From positions 682,001 through 746,000 of the forward strand of contig CAVRVW010000003.1 of assembly GCA_963724695.1 (NCBI GenBank): 64,000 nucleotides of DNA, given 5' to 3'. Below the pieces are notes generated by a model that saw only the letters and a program-made list of their open reading frames with translations, was not told where the DNA came from and made no database searches. The translations under genes were made by a program, and so were the position numbers. This document shows, piece after piece, positions 28,319-36,773 of the stretch (positions are counted from its first letter, which is position 1; each line of letters opens with the position of its first letter). The DNA comes from CAVQFD01 sp963724695. Its GTDB lineage: Bacteria > Acidobacteriota > Vicinamibacteria > Vicinamibacterales > CAVVIG01.

Positions 28319-29413
28319 TCAGTCGATCCAGCCGCCTCCCACAACCACGTCCCCGTCATAGAACACGACGGCCTGGCCGGGAGTGATGGCCAGTTGCGGC
28401 GTGTCGAAGACGACCTCGGCCGACGTCTCGCCCGTGGCCCGCAGGGTCGCCGGGGAGGCGTGGTGGCGGTGGCGGATCTGCGCGGTGACGAGGCGGCCCT
28501 CTGGCCCCGGGGGCGGCAGGATCCAGTTGACGCCGGACGCAGACAGCGTGGTGCGCTCGAGCGAAGCGCGCGGGCCCACGACCACGTCGCCCGTCATTGG
28601 CTGGAGCTGCAGGACGTACAGCGGGCCGTCGGTCGGCGCGCCGCCGAGCCCCAGGCCCTTCCGCTGGCCGACGGTAAACCGATGGATGCCGCCGTGCGTC
28701 CCGAGCCTCTGCCCTTGCTCGTCCACGATCTGCCCGGCGCGCGCCACTTCGGGTGCCTCCCGGCTGACGAACGCGGCGTAGTCGTGGTCCGGAATAAAGC
28801 AGATCTCCTGGCTATCCGGCTTGTCCGCCACGGCCAGGCCGAGCCGCCGCGCATACTCGCGCACTTCGTCCTTCGGACGATCGCCCACCGGGAAGAGCGC
28901 GTGAGCGAGCTGCGCCTGCGTCAGGGAAAACAGAAAGTACGCCTGGTCCTTCGACGCGTCGAGCCCGCGCTTGAGAAGATAGCGGCCGGTCGCGGGGTCC
29001 TCTTCGACGCGGGCGTAGTGGCCCGTGGCCACCGCCTCTGCCCCGAAGCCCTCGGCCCGCTCCGCCAGGGTCGAGAACTTCAGGTCGCTGTTGCAGTGCG
29101 CGCAGGGCAGCGGCGTGCGGCCTGCGGCGTACTCGCGCACGAAGTTGGACACGACGAGGTCGTCGAACTCGTTCGCGAGGTCGAGGATGTAGTGCGGGAT
29201 GTTGATCGCGGCGGCGACGCGCCTGGCATCCTGCAGGTCATCGAGCGAGCAGCAGCTGCCGAATGCGCGGCTGCCGGTCGGGTCCTCGGCCGCGCCGTCT
29301 GAGGCGTCATAGAGCCGCATCGACACGCCAATGACCTCGTGTCCCTGCTCGGCGAGCAGCGCCGCGGCGACCGACGAGTCGACGCCGCCGGACATGGCGA
29401 CGACAATCCGCAT
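28319..29413 (-). CDS. mnmA: tRNA-specific 2-thiouridylase
   Basis: A 364-residue enzyme that inserts sulfur at C2 of U34 in tRNAs for Lys, Glu and Gln. The PP-loop is MSGGVDSSVAAALL. The nucleophilic Cys is in TPLPCAHCNSDLKF (about 104) and the persulfide-forming Cys is in KPDSQEICFIPD (about 208). The C-terminal beta-barrels follow (RFTVGQRKGLGLGG through VFYDGDVVVGGGWI). The ATG is one base beyond the iscS stop, so the sulfur donor and thiouridylase are co-expressed. The UUU-anticodon tRNA-Lys at 9181 would be a substrate. Confidence 0.95.
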   Translation of the reverse strand: MRIVVAMSGGVDSSVAAALLAEQGHEVIGVSMRLYDASDGAAEDPTGSRAFGSCCSLDDLQDARRVAAAINIPHYILDLANEFDDLVVSNFVREYAAGRTPLPCAHCNSDLKFSTLAERAEGFGAEAVATGHYARVEEDPATGRYLLKRGLDASKDQAYFLFSLTQAQLAHALFPVGDRPKDEVREYARRLGLAVADKPDSQEICFIPDHDYAAFVSREAPEVARAGQIVDEQGQRLGTHGGIHRFTVGQRKGLGLGGAPTDGPLYVLQLQPMTGDVVVGPRASLERTTLSASGVNWILPPPGPEGRLVTAQIRHRHHASPATLRATGETSAEVVFDTPQLAITPGQAVVFYDGDVVVGGGWID

Positions 29414-29414
29414 A

Positions 29415-30600
29415 TCAGGCCGTCCGGCTGCCGACAGTTCGCGTGAGGGCCCGCAACTTCTCGACCAGCCGCGGCAGGGTGGCGAGGACCTGGTCCACCT
29501 CGGCCTGGGTTGAGAAGAGGCCCAGGCTGAACCGCAGGGAATTCTGGGTCCGGTGAGCGTCGAAGCCCATGGCCCGCAAGACGTGCGACGGCTCGAGCGT
29601 GCCGGACGAGCAGGCGGAGCCGGTCGAGACGGCAATCCCCTCGAGGTCCAGCGCGATGAGCAGGCTCTCGGCCTCGACACGGTCGAAGCTGATATTGGTC
29701 GTGTTGGGCACGCGGTCGCCGGCGGCCGTCGAACCGTTGACGGCCGAGCCCGCGACCAGGCGGAGGACGCCTTCCTCGAGACGGTCCCGCAACCCCGCCA
29801 GCCGGGCTAGCCTCTTCGGCCGGGCCGGCGAGCTTTCCGGCGGCGAGCCGCGCGGCGACGCCCATGCCGGCGATGGCCGCGACATTCTCGGTTCCAGCCC
29901 GGCGGTTACGCTCGTGCTTCCCGCCCGTCAGGATGGGCAGCATCCGCGTGCCGCGCTTGATCCAGAGGGCCCCGACCCCCTTGGGCCCATTGAACTTATG
30001 GGCCGAAATTGCCAGCAAATCCACGCCGAGCGCCCGGACGTCGATGGCGATCTTGCCGGCAGACTGGACGGCGTCGGTATGGAAGAGCGCCCCACGGGCG
30101 TGGGCGAGCGCCGCGATCTGGGCGACTGGCTGAATCGTGCCTATCTCGTTATTGGCGTGCATGACCGATACAAGGGCAGTGCGGTCGGTGAGGGCGTCGG
30201 CGATACGGTCCGGGGACGCCACGCCGGTCTTGTCGACCGGCACCAGGGTGGTCTCCCACCCCCGGCGGGTCAGGGCCTTCAGGGTGTTCAGAACGGCCTC
30301 GTGCTCGATGGCGCTGGCCACCAGGTGCTTTCGGCCGGCCGGCTCGAGGACCTCAGCGGCCCCTCGAAGGGCCAGGTTGTCGGCCTCTGTGCCGCCGCCC
30401 GTGAAGACGATCTCGGAAGGGTCTCCGCCGACGAGCGCGGCCGTCGCGGAACGGGCCTCGTCGACCACTGCCTTGGCCTGCTGGCCGAAGTGGTGGAGGC
30501 TCGATGCGTTGCCGAAGACGTCCCGGCTGATCCGGGCGACGGCCTCGATGGCCTCCGGGGCCATGGGGGCCGTGGCGTTGTAGTCAAAGTAGACACGCAT
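29415..30600 (-). CDS. iscS: Cysteine desulfurase (one frameshift)
   Basis: A PLP enzyme of about 394 residues that takes sulfur from cysteine. It starts MRVYFDYNATAPMAPEAIEA. The PLP-Lys is in AISAHKFNGPKGVGAL, and SAIEHEAVLNTL and MHANNEIGTIQP are the cofactor-stacking and Asn blocks. The active Cys lies in VSTGSACSSGTLEPSHVLRA. One shift near 29830 breaks the frame in a helical region. The mnmA gene follows after one base, suggesting this copy is dedicated to tRNA thiolation (an IscS/NifS-type partner of MnmA). No iscU or other cluster scaffold is here. Confidence 0.93.
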
Positions 30601-30651
30601 AGTGAAACGTTCATTCTATCATCTGGCGCTAACTCTAGGAAACGAAAGGAC

Positions 30652-30680
30652 TAGACAACACTGAACCTGGCTCATATACT
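30652..30680 (+). promoter_or_regulatory. Sigma-70-type promoter of the bactofilin gene
   Basis: TAGACA (30652-30657, five of six to TTGACA) and TATACT (30675-30680, five of six to TATAAT) are exactly 17 bases apart. Transcription would start near 30687, giving a leader of about 72 bases to the ATG at 30759. Confidence 0.65.
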
Positions 30681-30700
30681 GGCTCCGCTTTTGCGGAACC
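30681..30700 (+). promoter_or_regulatory. Hairpin at the start of the bactofilin leader
   Basis: GGCTCCGC-TTTT-GCGGAACC forms an eight-pair stem with one mismatch and a four-base loop. It overlaps the predicted transcription start, so it could be a 5' stabilising hairpin or an operator for a DNA-binding protein. No T-tract follows, so it is unlikely to be a terminator. Confidence 0.4.
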
Positions 30701-30758
30701 GAAGCACTCCGACAGTACGTATTCCAGCCCCTACGCAATAGGAGAGGCGGAGGTTGAC

Positions 30759-31310
30759 ATGTGGAAACGCGATGAGGCACCCAAACCCGCCAGCGGACAG
30801 CCGGCCCAGCCCGCGCCGCCTGCGGTGTCTGGTGCTTCGGTGCCTCGAGTTGAGGCGAGTCATCACATGGAGAAGGACATCGTGAACATCGGCAAATCAG
30901 TTGTCATCAAGGGTGAATTGAACGGCAGCGAAGATCTGACGGTCGAAGGCCATGTCGAAGGCACAATTCAGTTGCGCGACCATGTCCTGACGATTGGTCC
31001 GAACGGGCGTATCAAGGCCCAGGTCTTTGCGAAAGCGGTGATCGTCCTCGGCGAAGTCACGGGCAATGTCACGGCCAGCGACAAGGTCGACATCCGCGAC
31101 AACGGCTCCGTGGACGGCGACATCGTTTCGCCGCGCGTGGCGATTGCCGAAGGCGCGCACTTCCGCGGCAGCGTGGATATGCAGCGCAAGGGCAATGCGG
31201 CTGCCGCGCCGGCGGGCAAGCCCGCGGACAAGTCTGCGGACAAGCCGGCGGCCTCTGCCACTGCGCCGGCCGTTGCGGTGCCGCAGGCCGCTTCCGGTCA
31301 GCGCGCCTAG
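30759..31310 (+). CDS. Bactofilin (polymer-forming cytoskeletal protein)
   Basis: A 183-residue bactofilin. A disordered Pro/Ala N-terminus (about 1-38) leads into the right-handed beta-helix core (about 40-145): VNIGKSVVIKGELNGSEDLT, VEGTIQLRDHVLTIGPNGRI, ITVLGEVTGNV-type repeats and NGSVDGDIVSPRVAIAEGAHF. A Lys/Ala/Pro tail follows (about 150-183). Bactofilins self-assemble into non-polar filaments that position cell-wall or polarity factors. GGAGG lies five bases before the ATG, and a good promoter is present. The start of the next gene, a methyltransferase, is seven bases after the stop. Confidence 0.93.
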   Translation: MWKRDEAPKPASGQPAQPAPPAVSGASVPRVEASHHMEKDIVNIGKSVVIKGELNGSEDLTVEGHVEGTIQLRDHVLTIGPNGRIKAQVFAKAVIVLGEVTGNVTASDKVDIRDNGSVDGDIVSPRVAIAEGAHFRGSVDMQRKGNAAAAPAGKPADKSADKPAASATAPAVAVPQAASGQRA

Positions 31311-31317
31311 GAGTGGG

Positions 31318-31962
31318 GTGAGCTTTCTCGATCGGCTTGCCGTCCGTCGACCTGATCCGGAGCCCGCGGCGGCTTCGGGTTGGGTCGTCGAGGACCCGAT
31401 CTTCGCGACGAAGGCGCTGCGCAAGTTTCTGGCGTCTCTCACTGCGCGCGAAGCGCCGGTCCTGCTCGACCTCGGTCCGGTCGTTGGCAGCAACGTCAAC
31501 TTCTTCGGCGAACAACTCGGCTGCAAGATCTTCGTCGAGGACATCTTCGCCAACCTCGAGCAACACATCCGGGACCAGAAGCTGGAGGAGCTCCCCGCGT
31601 TCCTCAAGAAGCGCCTGCCCCAGGCTGAAGGCACGGTCGACGGCATCCTGTGCTGGGATCTGTTCGACTACCTGGATCGCGCTTCGGCACAGGAGCTGGC
31701 CATCCAGCTGACGCGGGTCCTGCGGCCGGGCGGCGGCGCGCTCCTCGGCTTCTTTGCCAGTGCCCAGGCGCGCGACACTCGCTACACGAAGTACATCATC
31801 GTGGACGAGGTCAACCTCAGACATCGTCCGTACGACGCGGCCCGCGGACGGCAGACCATCCTGCTCAACCGCGACATCATCCGCCTGTTCGGCGGCCTTC
31901 GCGTCTCCGACTCGTTCCTCCTGCAGAACAACCTCAGGGAAATCCTCTTCAGAAAACCGTAA
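31318..31962 (+). CDS. SAM-dependent methyltransferase downstream of bactofilin
   Basis: A 214-residue class I methyltransferase-fold protein. Motif I is atypical, VLLDLGPVVGSNVNFF, followed by KIFVEDIFANLEQ (acidic end of beta-2). VDGILCWDLFDYLD is motif IV-like, and LTRVLRPGGGALLGFF is the post-motif segment. The GTG start at 31318 uses GGAG in the tail of the bactofilin gene as its ribosome site and lies seven bases after the stop, so the pair is co-translated. The substrate is unknown. Confidence 0.75.
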   Translation: MSFLDRLAVRRPDPEPAAASGWVVEDPIFATKALRKFLASLTAREAPVLLDLGPVVGSNVNFFGEQLGCKIFVEDIFANLEQHIRDQKLEELPAFLKKRLPQAEGTVDGILCWDLFDYLDRASAQELAIQLTRVLRPGGGALLGFFASAQARDTRYTKYIIVDEVNLRHRPYDAARGRQTILLNRDIIRLFGGLRVSDSFLLQNNLREILFRKP

Positions 31963-31971
31963 AGTAGTCGG

Positions 31972-32766
31972 GTGCGTCCTGTCATCGCGTTCCTGACGGA
32001 CTTCGGGCTCCGGGACCACTACGCCGCGACGATGAAGGGTGTGGTGCTCGGGATCTCTCCAGACGCGACGCTTGTCGACATCTCGCATGACATCCCGCCA
32101 CACGACGTGCTGGCTGGCGCCCTCGAGCTTGCCGCGGCCTACAAGTACTTTCCGGCCGGCACGATCTTCCTCGCGGTGGTCGACCCCGGGGTTGGCTCGT
32201 CCCGCCGCGCGCTGGCGGCAGAGGCCGGCGGCTTCCGGTTCGTTGGCCCCGACAACGGAGTCCTCTCGCTCGCGCTCGAAGAAGCGCCGTCCCGCGCCGT
32301 CGTCGAGCTCACCGAGCGCCGGTACGCCCGTCCGACGGTGAGCCGCACGTTCGAGGGGCGCGACCGCTTCGCGCCGGCGGCCGCGTGGCTGGCCAAGGGC
32401 GTGGCGCTGACGGCCCTCGGGCGTCCGGCCGGGGCGATCGTCCGCGTCGCGCTGCCGTCGCCCGCGGTGGCTGGCGACCTGTTGAGTGGAGAGGTCGTCC
32501 GCGTTGACCATTTCGGCAACCTCATCACCAACATCGATCGGCGGACCTTCGAGCAGTTCGTCGGAGCGTCTGCCCGGGGTGTACCCTCGCTGGCGGGTCG
32601 CGAGATCCCGAATCTGGTGTCCTCGTACGCCGACGCCGGAGCAGGGGAGCTCTGTGCCTTGTTCGGCAGCTCGGATCACCTCGAGATTGCCGCCCGCGGG
32701 GCCAGCGCCGCCGCTGCCACCGGGCAGGGCCGTGGCGCCGCCGTGCACGTCACGCGCCGTGCGTGA
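31972..32766 (+). CDS. SAM hydroxide adenosyltransferase (DUF62 family)
   Basis: A 264-residue member of the S-adenosyl-L-methionine hydrolase family, which splits SAM to adenosine and methionine using water. Family blocks are VIAFLTDFGLRDHYAATMKG (catalytic Asp and adenosine site), VDISHDIPPHDVLAGA (His), VVDPGVGSSRRAL, VGPDNGVLSLAL and the C-terminal VDHFGNLITNI. The length and motifs fit the hydroxide-using members rather than chlorinases or fluorinases. It starts with GTG nine bases after the methyltransferase, and their shared use of SAM may not be accidental. Confidence 0.88.
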   Translation: MRPVIAFLTDFGLRDHYAATMKGVVLGISPDATLVDISHDIPPHDVLAGALELAAAYKYFPAGTIFLAVVDPGVGSSRRALAAEAGGFRFVGPDNGVLSLALEEAPSRAVVELTERRYARPTVSRTFEGRDRFAPAAAWLAKGVALTALGRPAGAIVRVALPSPAVAGDLLSGEVVRVDHFGNLITNIDRRTFEQFVGASARGVPSLAGREIPNLVSSYADAGAGELCALFGSSDHLEIAARGASAAAATGQGRGAAVHVTRRA

Positions 32767-32781
32767 TAGCATGCCCCGCTT

Positions 32782-33988
32782 ATGATCAGCTTCGACCTGA
32801 CAGACGAACAGCGTCTGCTCGAACAGTCGGTCCGCGAATGGGGCGCACGCGAGATCGCCCCGCACATCCGCGAGGCGGATCGGCAGCACCGCTTCGATCG
32901 CGAACGGGTCCTCGGCGGAATGGCCGCGCTCGGTCTGCTCGGCGTCTCGGTTCCGCAGAAGTACGGCGGCGCCGGCATGGACTACTTGTGCCTGGGGCTG
33001 GTGAGCGAGGAGCTCGAGTACGTGGACACCTCGCTGCGCGTGATCATGTCCGTGCACGCGGGCCTCAACTGCCTGTCGCTCCTCACGTGGGGCACCGAGG
33101 ACCAGAAGCAGCGCTACCTCGTGCCGCAGGCCCAGGGCACGAAGATCGCCGGCTACGGCTTGACCGAGCCCAGTGCGGGCAGCGATGCGCGCGCGATCCA
33201 GACGACGGCGGTGAAGAAGGGGAGCCGCTATGTGCTGAGCGGCGAGAAATCGTGGATCTCGCTGGCCGACGTCGCGGACAACTTCATCGTCATCGCCTGG
33301 ACCGACGCCGAGAAGAAGAAGCAGCGTGACACCTCCGGGCTTGAGCGCGTTCGTCGTCGAGCGGACATCGAAGGGGTTCTCGAGCGGGCCGATGAAGGAG
33401 AAGTGGGGCATCCTCGCCGGCAACACCGGCTGGTTCAAGATGGACGAGGTCGAGGTGCCCGAGGAGAACCTGCTCGGCAAACCCGGCGAAGGGTTCAAGA
33501 TCGCGATGTTCGCGCTCGATCAAGGTCGATTCACCGTGGCCGCTGGCGCCACGGGCCTCATTCGTGCCTGCCGCGATGCGAGCGTGAAGTATGCCAAGGA
33601 GCGGCACGCCTTCGGTGTCGAGATCGGGCAGCACCAGCTGGTCAAGGAAATGATCGCGCAGATGGAATCGGACTACCAGGCGGCGCGCCTCCTCTGGCTG
33701 CGCTCGGGTTGGATGAAGAACCAGGGTCATCGCAACACCCGGGAGACGGGGCTGGCCAAGTGGTTTGCCACGGTCGCCTCGGAGCGGGCGTCTGGAGACG
33801 CCGTGCAGATTCATGGCGCCAACGGGTACTCGGACGAGTACCCGGTCGGCCGTTTCTATCGCAACTGCAAGGGTGCGGTCATTTACGAAGGCACCCGCGA
33901 AATCCACAAGCTGATGCAGGCGGATTACCTGCTCGGCTATCGAACCGATCGTCCGATTCGCTGCGAGCTGCCCCCCTATGGATTCTGA
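32782..33988 (+). CDS. Acyl-CoA dehydrogenase (one frameshift)
   Basis: A flavoenzyme of about 401 residues that oxidises acyl-CoA thioesters to enoyl-CoA. N-terminal helical domain: FDLTDEQRLLEQSVREWGAR. Middle beta-domain FAD blocks: GYGLTEPSAGSDARA and GEKSWISLADVADNFIV. C-terminal domain: YAKERHAFGVEIGQHQLVK and QIHGANGYSDEYPVGRFYRN followed by KGAVIYEGTREIHKL, where the Glu of YEG is the usual catalytic base. A single shift near 33330 separates the halves. Chain-length preference is unknown. The stop overlaps the glpX start by 11 bases. Confidence 0.92.
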
Positions 33989-34974
33989 TCTCTCGCTCGA
34001 ATTCCTGCGCGTCGTCGAACAGGCGGCGATCGCGTGTGCGCACACGATGGGCTACGGCGATCGCCACGGCTCGGACCAGGTGGCCGTCGAGGCGATGCGC
34101 CGGGTGATGGACACCGTGCCGATCGACGGCACCATCGTCATCGGCGAGGGCGAGCGCGACGAGGCGCCGATGCTCTACATCGGCGAAAAGGTCGGCCTGG
34201 CGAACGTCCTGCGGAAAGCCGAGGGGGCCGGATGGTATCCGCAGATCGACATCGCCGTCGATCCCCTGGAGGGCACGAACCTGTGCGCGACCGGCGCGGC
34301 CAACGCGATCGCCGTGCTCGCCGCCTCGAACAGCGGGGGCCTGCTGCATGCGCCGGACCTGTACATGGAGAAGCTGGTGGTCGGTCCTTCAGTCGAAGGA
34401 CCACGTGAGCCTCGATGCGCCGGTGGCCGAGAACCTCAAGGCGATCGCGAGCTGCCTCGGTCGTGATGTCAAGGACCTGGTCGTGGTCGTGCTCGAGCGC
34501 GATCGCCACGAGAAGCTCATCGCGGACATCCGGGCGACGGGCGCACGCATCAAGCTGATCGGCGACGGGGATCTCTCGGCGGGAATTGCCGCGGCGGTCG
34601 TCGGCTCTGGTGTGCACGCGGTCATGGGCACCGGAGGCGCACCAGAGGGAGTGCTGGCGGCCGCGGCCATGCGCTGCCTGAACGGCGAGATCTTCGCCAG
34701 GCTCGTGGTCAGCAAGCCCGAGCACGAGGAACGGTGCCGTGCGATGGGAATCACGGACTTCAAGCGGATCTACCGCGCCAAGGACCTGGCGCCGGGCTCG
34801 CGGATCATCTTCGCGGCCACTGGCGTCACCGACGGCACGCTGATGCGCGGGGTGCGCTTCTTCGGCGACGGGGTCCGCACGAGCTCGGTGATCATGCAGA
34901 ACGAGCCGCATCGCATTCGCTTCATCGACAGCATTCACGTCGCGCCTTCGAAGGACGTTAAGATTCACTTCTGA
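33978..34974 (+). CDS. glpX: Class II fructose-1,6-bisphosphatase (one frameshift)
   Basis: A gluconeogenic phosphatase of about 331 residues that converts fructose-1,6-bisphosphate to fructose-6-phosphate. Metal-binding motifs: VIGEGERDEAPMLYIGE and VDPLEGTNLCATGAANAIAV. C-terminal blocks: GDGDLSAGIAAAVVGSGVH, MGTGGAPEGVLAAAA and IIFAATGVTDGTLMRGVRFF. One shift near 34390 breaks it. The start lies inside the end of the acyl-CoA dehydrogenase gene (11-base overlap), hinting at combined use when cells grow on fatty acids and must make sugar. The stop overlaps the next gene's putative CTG start. Confidence 0.93.
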
Positions 34975-36143
34975 GCCGCAACCTCTTCGCCGTCACGGCC
35001 GTCAGCTTCGTGGGCTTCACCGGGTTTACCCTGGTGATGCCCTTCCTCCCGCTGTTCATCCGTCAGCTCGGCGTAACCGACGTCGGCGAGATCGCGGTCT
35101 GGACCGGGCTGAGCCTGGGCGTCACGCCCGCCCTGACGGCCCTGCTGTCGCCGTTCTGGGGGCGGCTGGCCGATCGATTCGGCCGCCGGCTCATGGCGGG
35201 CCGCTCGCTGGCAGCGTGCCTCTTGACGATGGCGGCCATGTCGTTTGTCACCGAGCCGTGGCAGGTCTTTGCGCTCAGGGGGTTGCTCGGGCTGCTGACG
35301 GGGTACGGCGGCCTGATGCTGACCATGGCGGCGGAGTCCTCGCCGCCAGCGACGGTCGGGTCATCGATCGGCATCGTGCAGACGGCGCAGCGTCTGGGGC
35401 CGACGGTGGGCCCCGTGATCGGCGGGGTGATCGCGGGCCTCTTCGGGCTCCGGCGGGCCTTTCTCATCACGGCAGGCCTGTACGGCGTGGCGCTGATCCT
35501 CCTGTTTACGCTGTACGACGAGCGCGCCACGCATGCGGTGCCGGCCCGTGCCGAGGAGCGAGGGCGGCTCGGTGTGCGGGATGCCCTGACGCTCCAGAAC
35601 TTCGCCCTGCTCATGGCCGTGCTCTTTTGCTGTCACTTCGTCGAGCGAAGCTTCGGCCCGATCCTGCCTCTCTACATCGAACAGCTGGGCGTGCGGCCCG
35701 GACGTGTCGCGTTTGGAGCCGGGCTGCTGTTCTCGATGGTGGCGCTCGCCGGCGCGATTGGGCACCACACCGCGGGGAAGCTGCTCGTGCATCGTCGGCC
35801 CCGCGTGATCATCACGATGGGGGCTCTGGGCGCGACTGCCGGCTCGGCGTTCATGGCGGCGTCGATCAACGTCTGGATGCTCGGGATCGCGGCCGCCGTC
35901 TTCGGCGTCTCGGTCGGCGTCGCGTCGACGGCGACCTACGCGGCCGCTGCCGCCGTGATTCCAGCTGGCGCGCACGCGACGGGGTTTGGCGTGCTGACGA
36001 GCGCCTCGCTGACCGGCCTCGCCGTGAGCCCGGTCGTCGCGGGCCTCATCGGTGCCACCGGCATGCGGGTCGTCTTCGCCGTCAACGTCACCATCATGGC
36101 GGTCCTCGCATTGGTGGTACGGGCACGGATGGTGGACACCTAA
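34971..36143 (+). CDS. Major facilitator superfamily transporter
   Basis: A 12-helix carrier of about 390 residues of the drug:H+ antiporter (MdtG-like) type. The loop 2-3 signature is WGRLADRFGRRLMAGRS, and helix 5 motif C is likely at VGPVIGGVIAGLFGLRRAF. The central loop is short. If the first in-frame GTG (35010) is used, half of helix 1 is lost; a CTG at 34971 restores NLFAVTAVSFVGFTGFTLVM and overlaps the glpX stop as CTGA. In this frame a TAA at 34959 blocks anything further upstream. The substrate is unknown. The next gene begins immediately after the TAA stop. Confidence 0.85.
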   Translation: MSRNLFAVTAVSFVGFTGFTLVMPFLPLFIRQLGVTDVGEIAVWTGLSLGVTPALTALLSPFWGRLADRFGRRLMAGRSLAACLLTMAAMSFVTEPWQVFALRGLLGLLTGYGGLMLTMAAESSPPATVGSSIGIVQTAQRLGPTVGPVIGGVIAGLFGLRRAFLITAGLYGVALILLFTLYDERATHAVPARAEERGRLGVRDALTLQNFALLMAVLFCCHFVERSFGPILPLYIEQLGVRPGRVAFGAGLLFSMVALAGAIGHHTAGKLLVHRRPRVIITMGALGATAGSAFMAASINVWMLGIAAAVFGVSVGVASTATYAAAAAVIPAGAHATGFGVLTSASLTGLAVSPVVAGLIGATGMRVVFAVNVTIMAVLALVVRARMVDT

Positions 36144-36773
36144 GTGAGGCGATTGAACGTGAACCCGGTTGAGCCTGAGCCGGCTTCGATTGACGAGGCT
36201 GCCGGCGTGATTCGGCGTGGTGGCCTGGTCTGCTTTCCGACCGACACGCTCTACGGGATCGCCGCCGATCCCTTCAACCCCGAGGCGGTACGGAAGATCT
36301 TTGCGCTCAAAGGGCGGCACACGGGGCAGGCGCTCCCTTTGGTTGCCGCCGACACGCGACAGGTCGAGGCGTTGGTCGGTCCGCTTTCGGACGCGGCATC
36401 CGCCCTGGCGGCGGCGTTCTGGCCCGGCCCGCTGACCTTGTTGTGGCCGGCGCCAGCCGGTCTCGCACCGGACGTGACGGCCGGCACGGGCCGCGTTGGC
36501 GTGCGGGTTCCGGCTCATGCGGTCGCACGCGCTCTTTGTGCGCGAGCGGGCTCGCCGCTCACGGCAACAAGCGCGAACCTGAGCGGGGAGCCGCCTTCGG
36601 AGGATCCGGACCAAGTGGCCGCATCGATCGGGACCGGGCTCGATCTCCTGCTCGATGCGGGCACGACCGCCGGCGGACCGCCCTCCACCATCGTCGACGC
36701 GTCAGAGCTCAATCTGGTGCGGGCGGGTGCGGTGCCCTGGGCGAGAATCGACGCATGCCTTCGCCAAAAGTAG
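36144..36773 (+). CDS. tsaC: L-threonylcarbamoyladenylate synthase
   Basis: A 209-residue YrdC/Sua5-type enzyme that makes threonylcarbamoyl-AMP for the t6A modification at tRNA position 37. Blocks: GGLVCFPTDTLYGIAADPFN, IFALKGRHTGQALPLVAAD, FWPGPLTLLWPA, VGVRVPAHAVARAL and SPLTATSANLSGEPPS. It lacks the C-terminal Sua5 domain, so it is the short form. It starts with GTG directly after the transporter stop and overlaps hflX by 19 bases. Confidence 0.92.
   Translation: MRRLNVNPVEPEPASIDEAAGVIRRGGLVCFPTDTLYGIAADPFNPEAVRKIFALKGRHTGQALPLVAADTRQVEALVGPLSDAASALAAAFWPGPLTLLWPAPAGLAPDVTAGTGRVGVRVPAHAVARALCARAGSPLTATSANLSGEPPSEDPDQVAASIGTGLDLLLDAGTTAGGPPSTIVDASELNLVRAGAVPWARIDACLRQK

Noticed and set aside
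31069..33498. An 809-codon open frame on the minus strand
   Set aside because: It lies opposite bactofilin, methyltransferase, SAM hydrolase and acyl-CoA dehydrogenase genes, all of which show family motifs. The antisense product is low-complexity Arg/Ala/Gly of the kind produced by high-GC codon bias.
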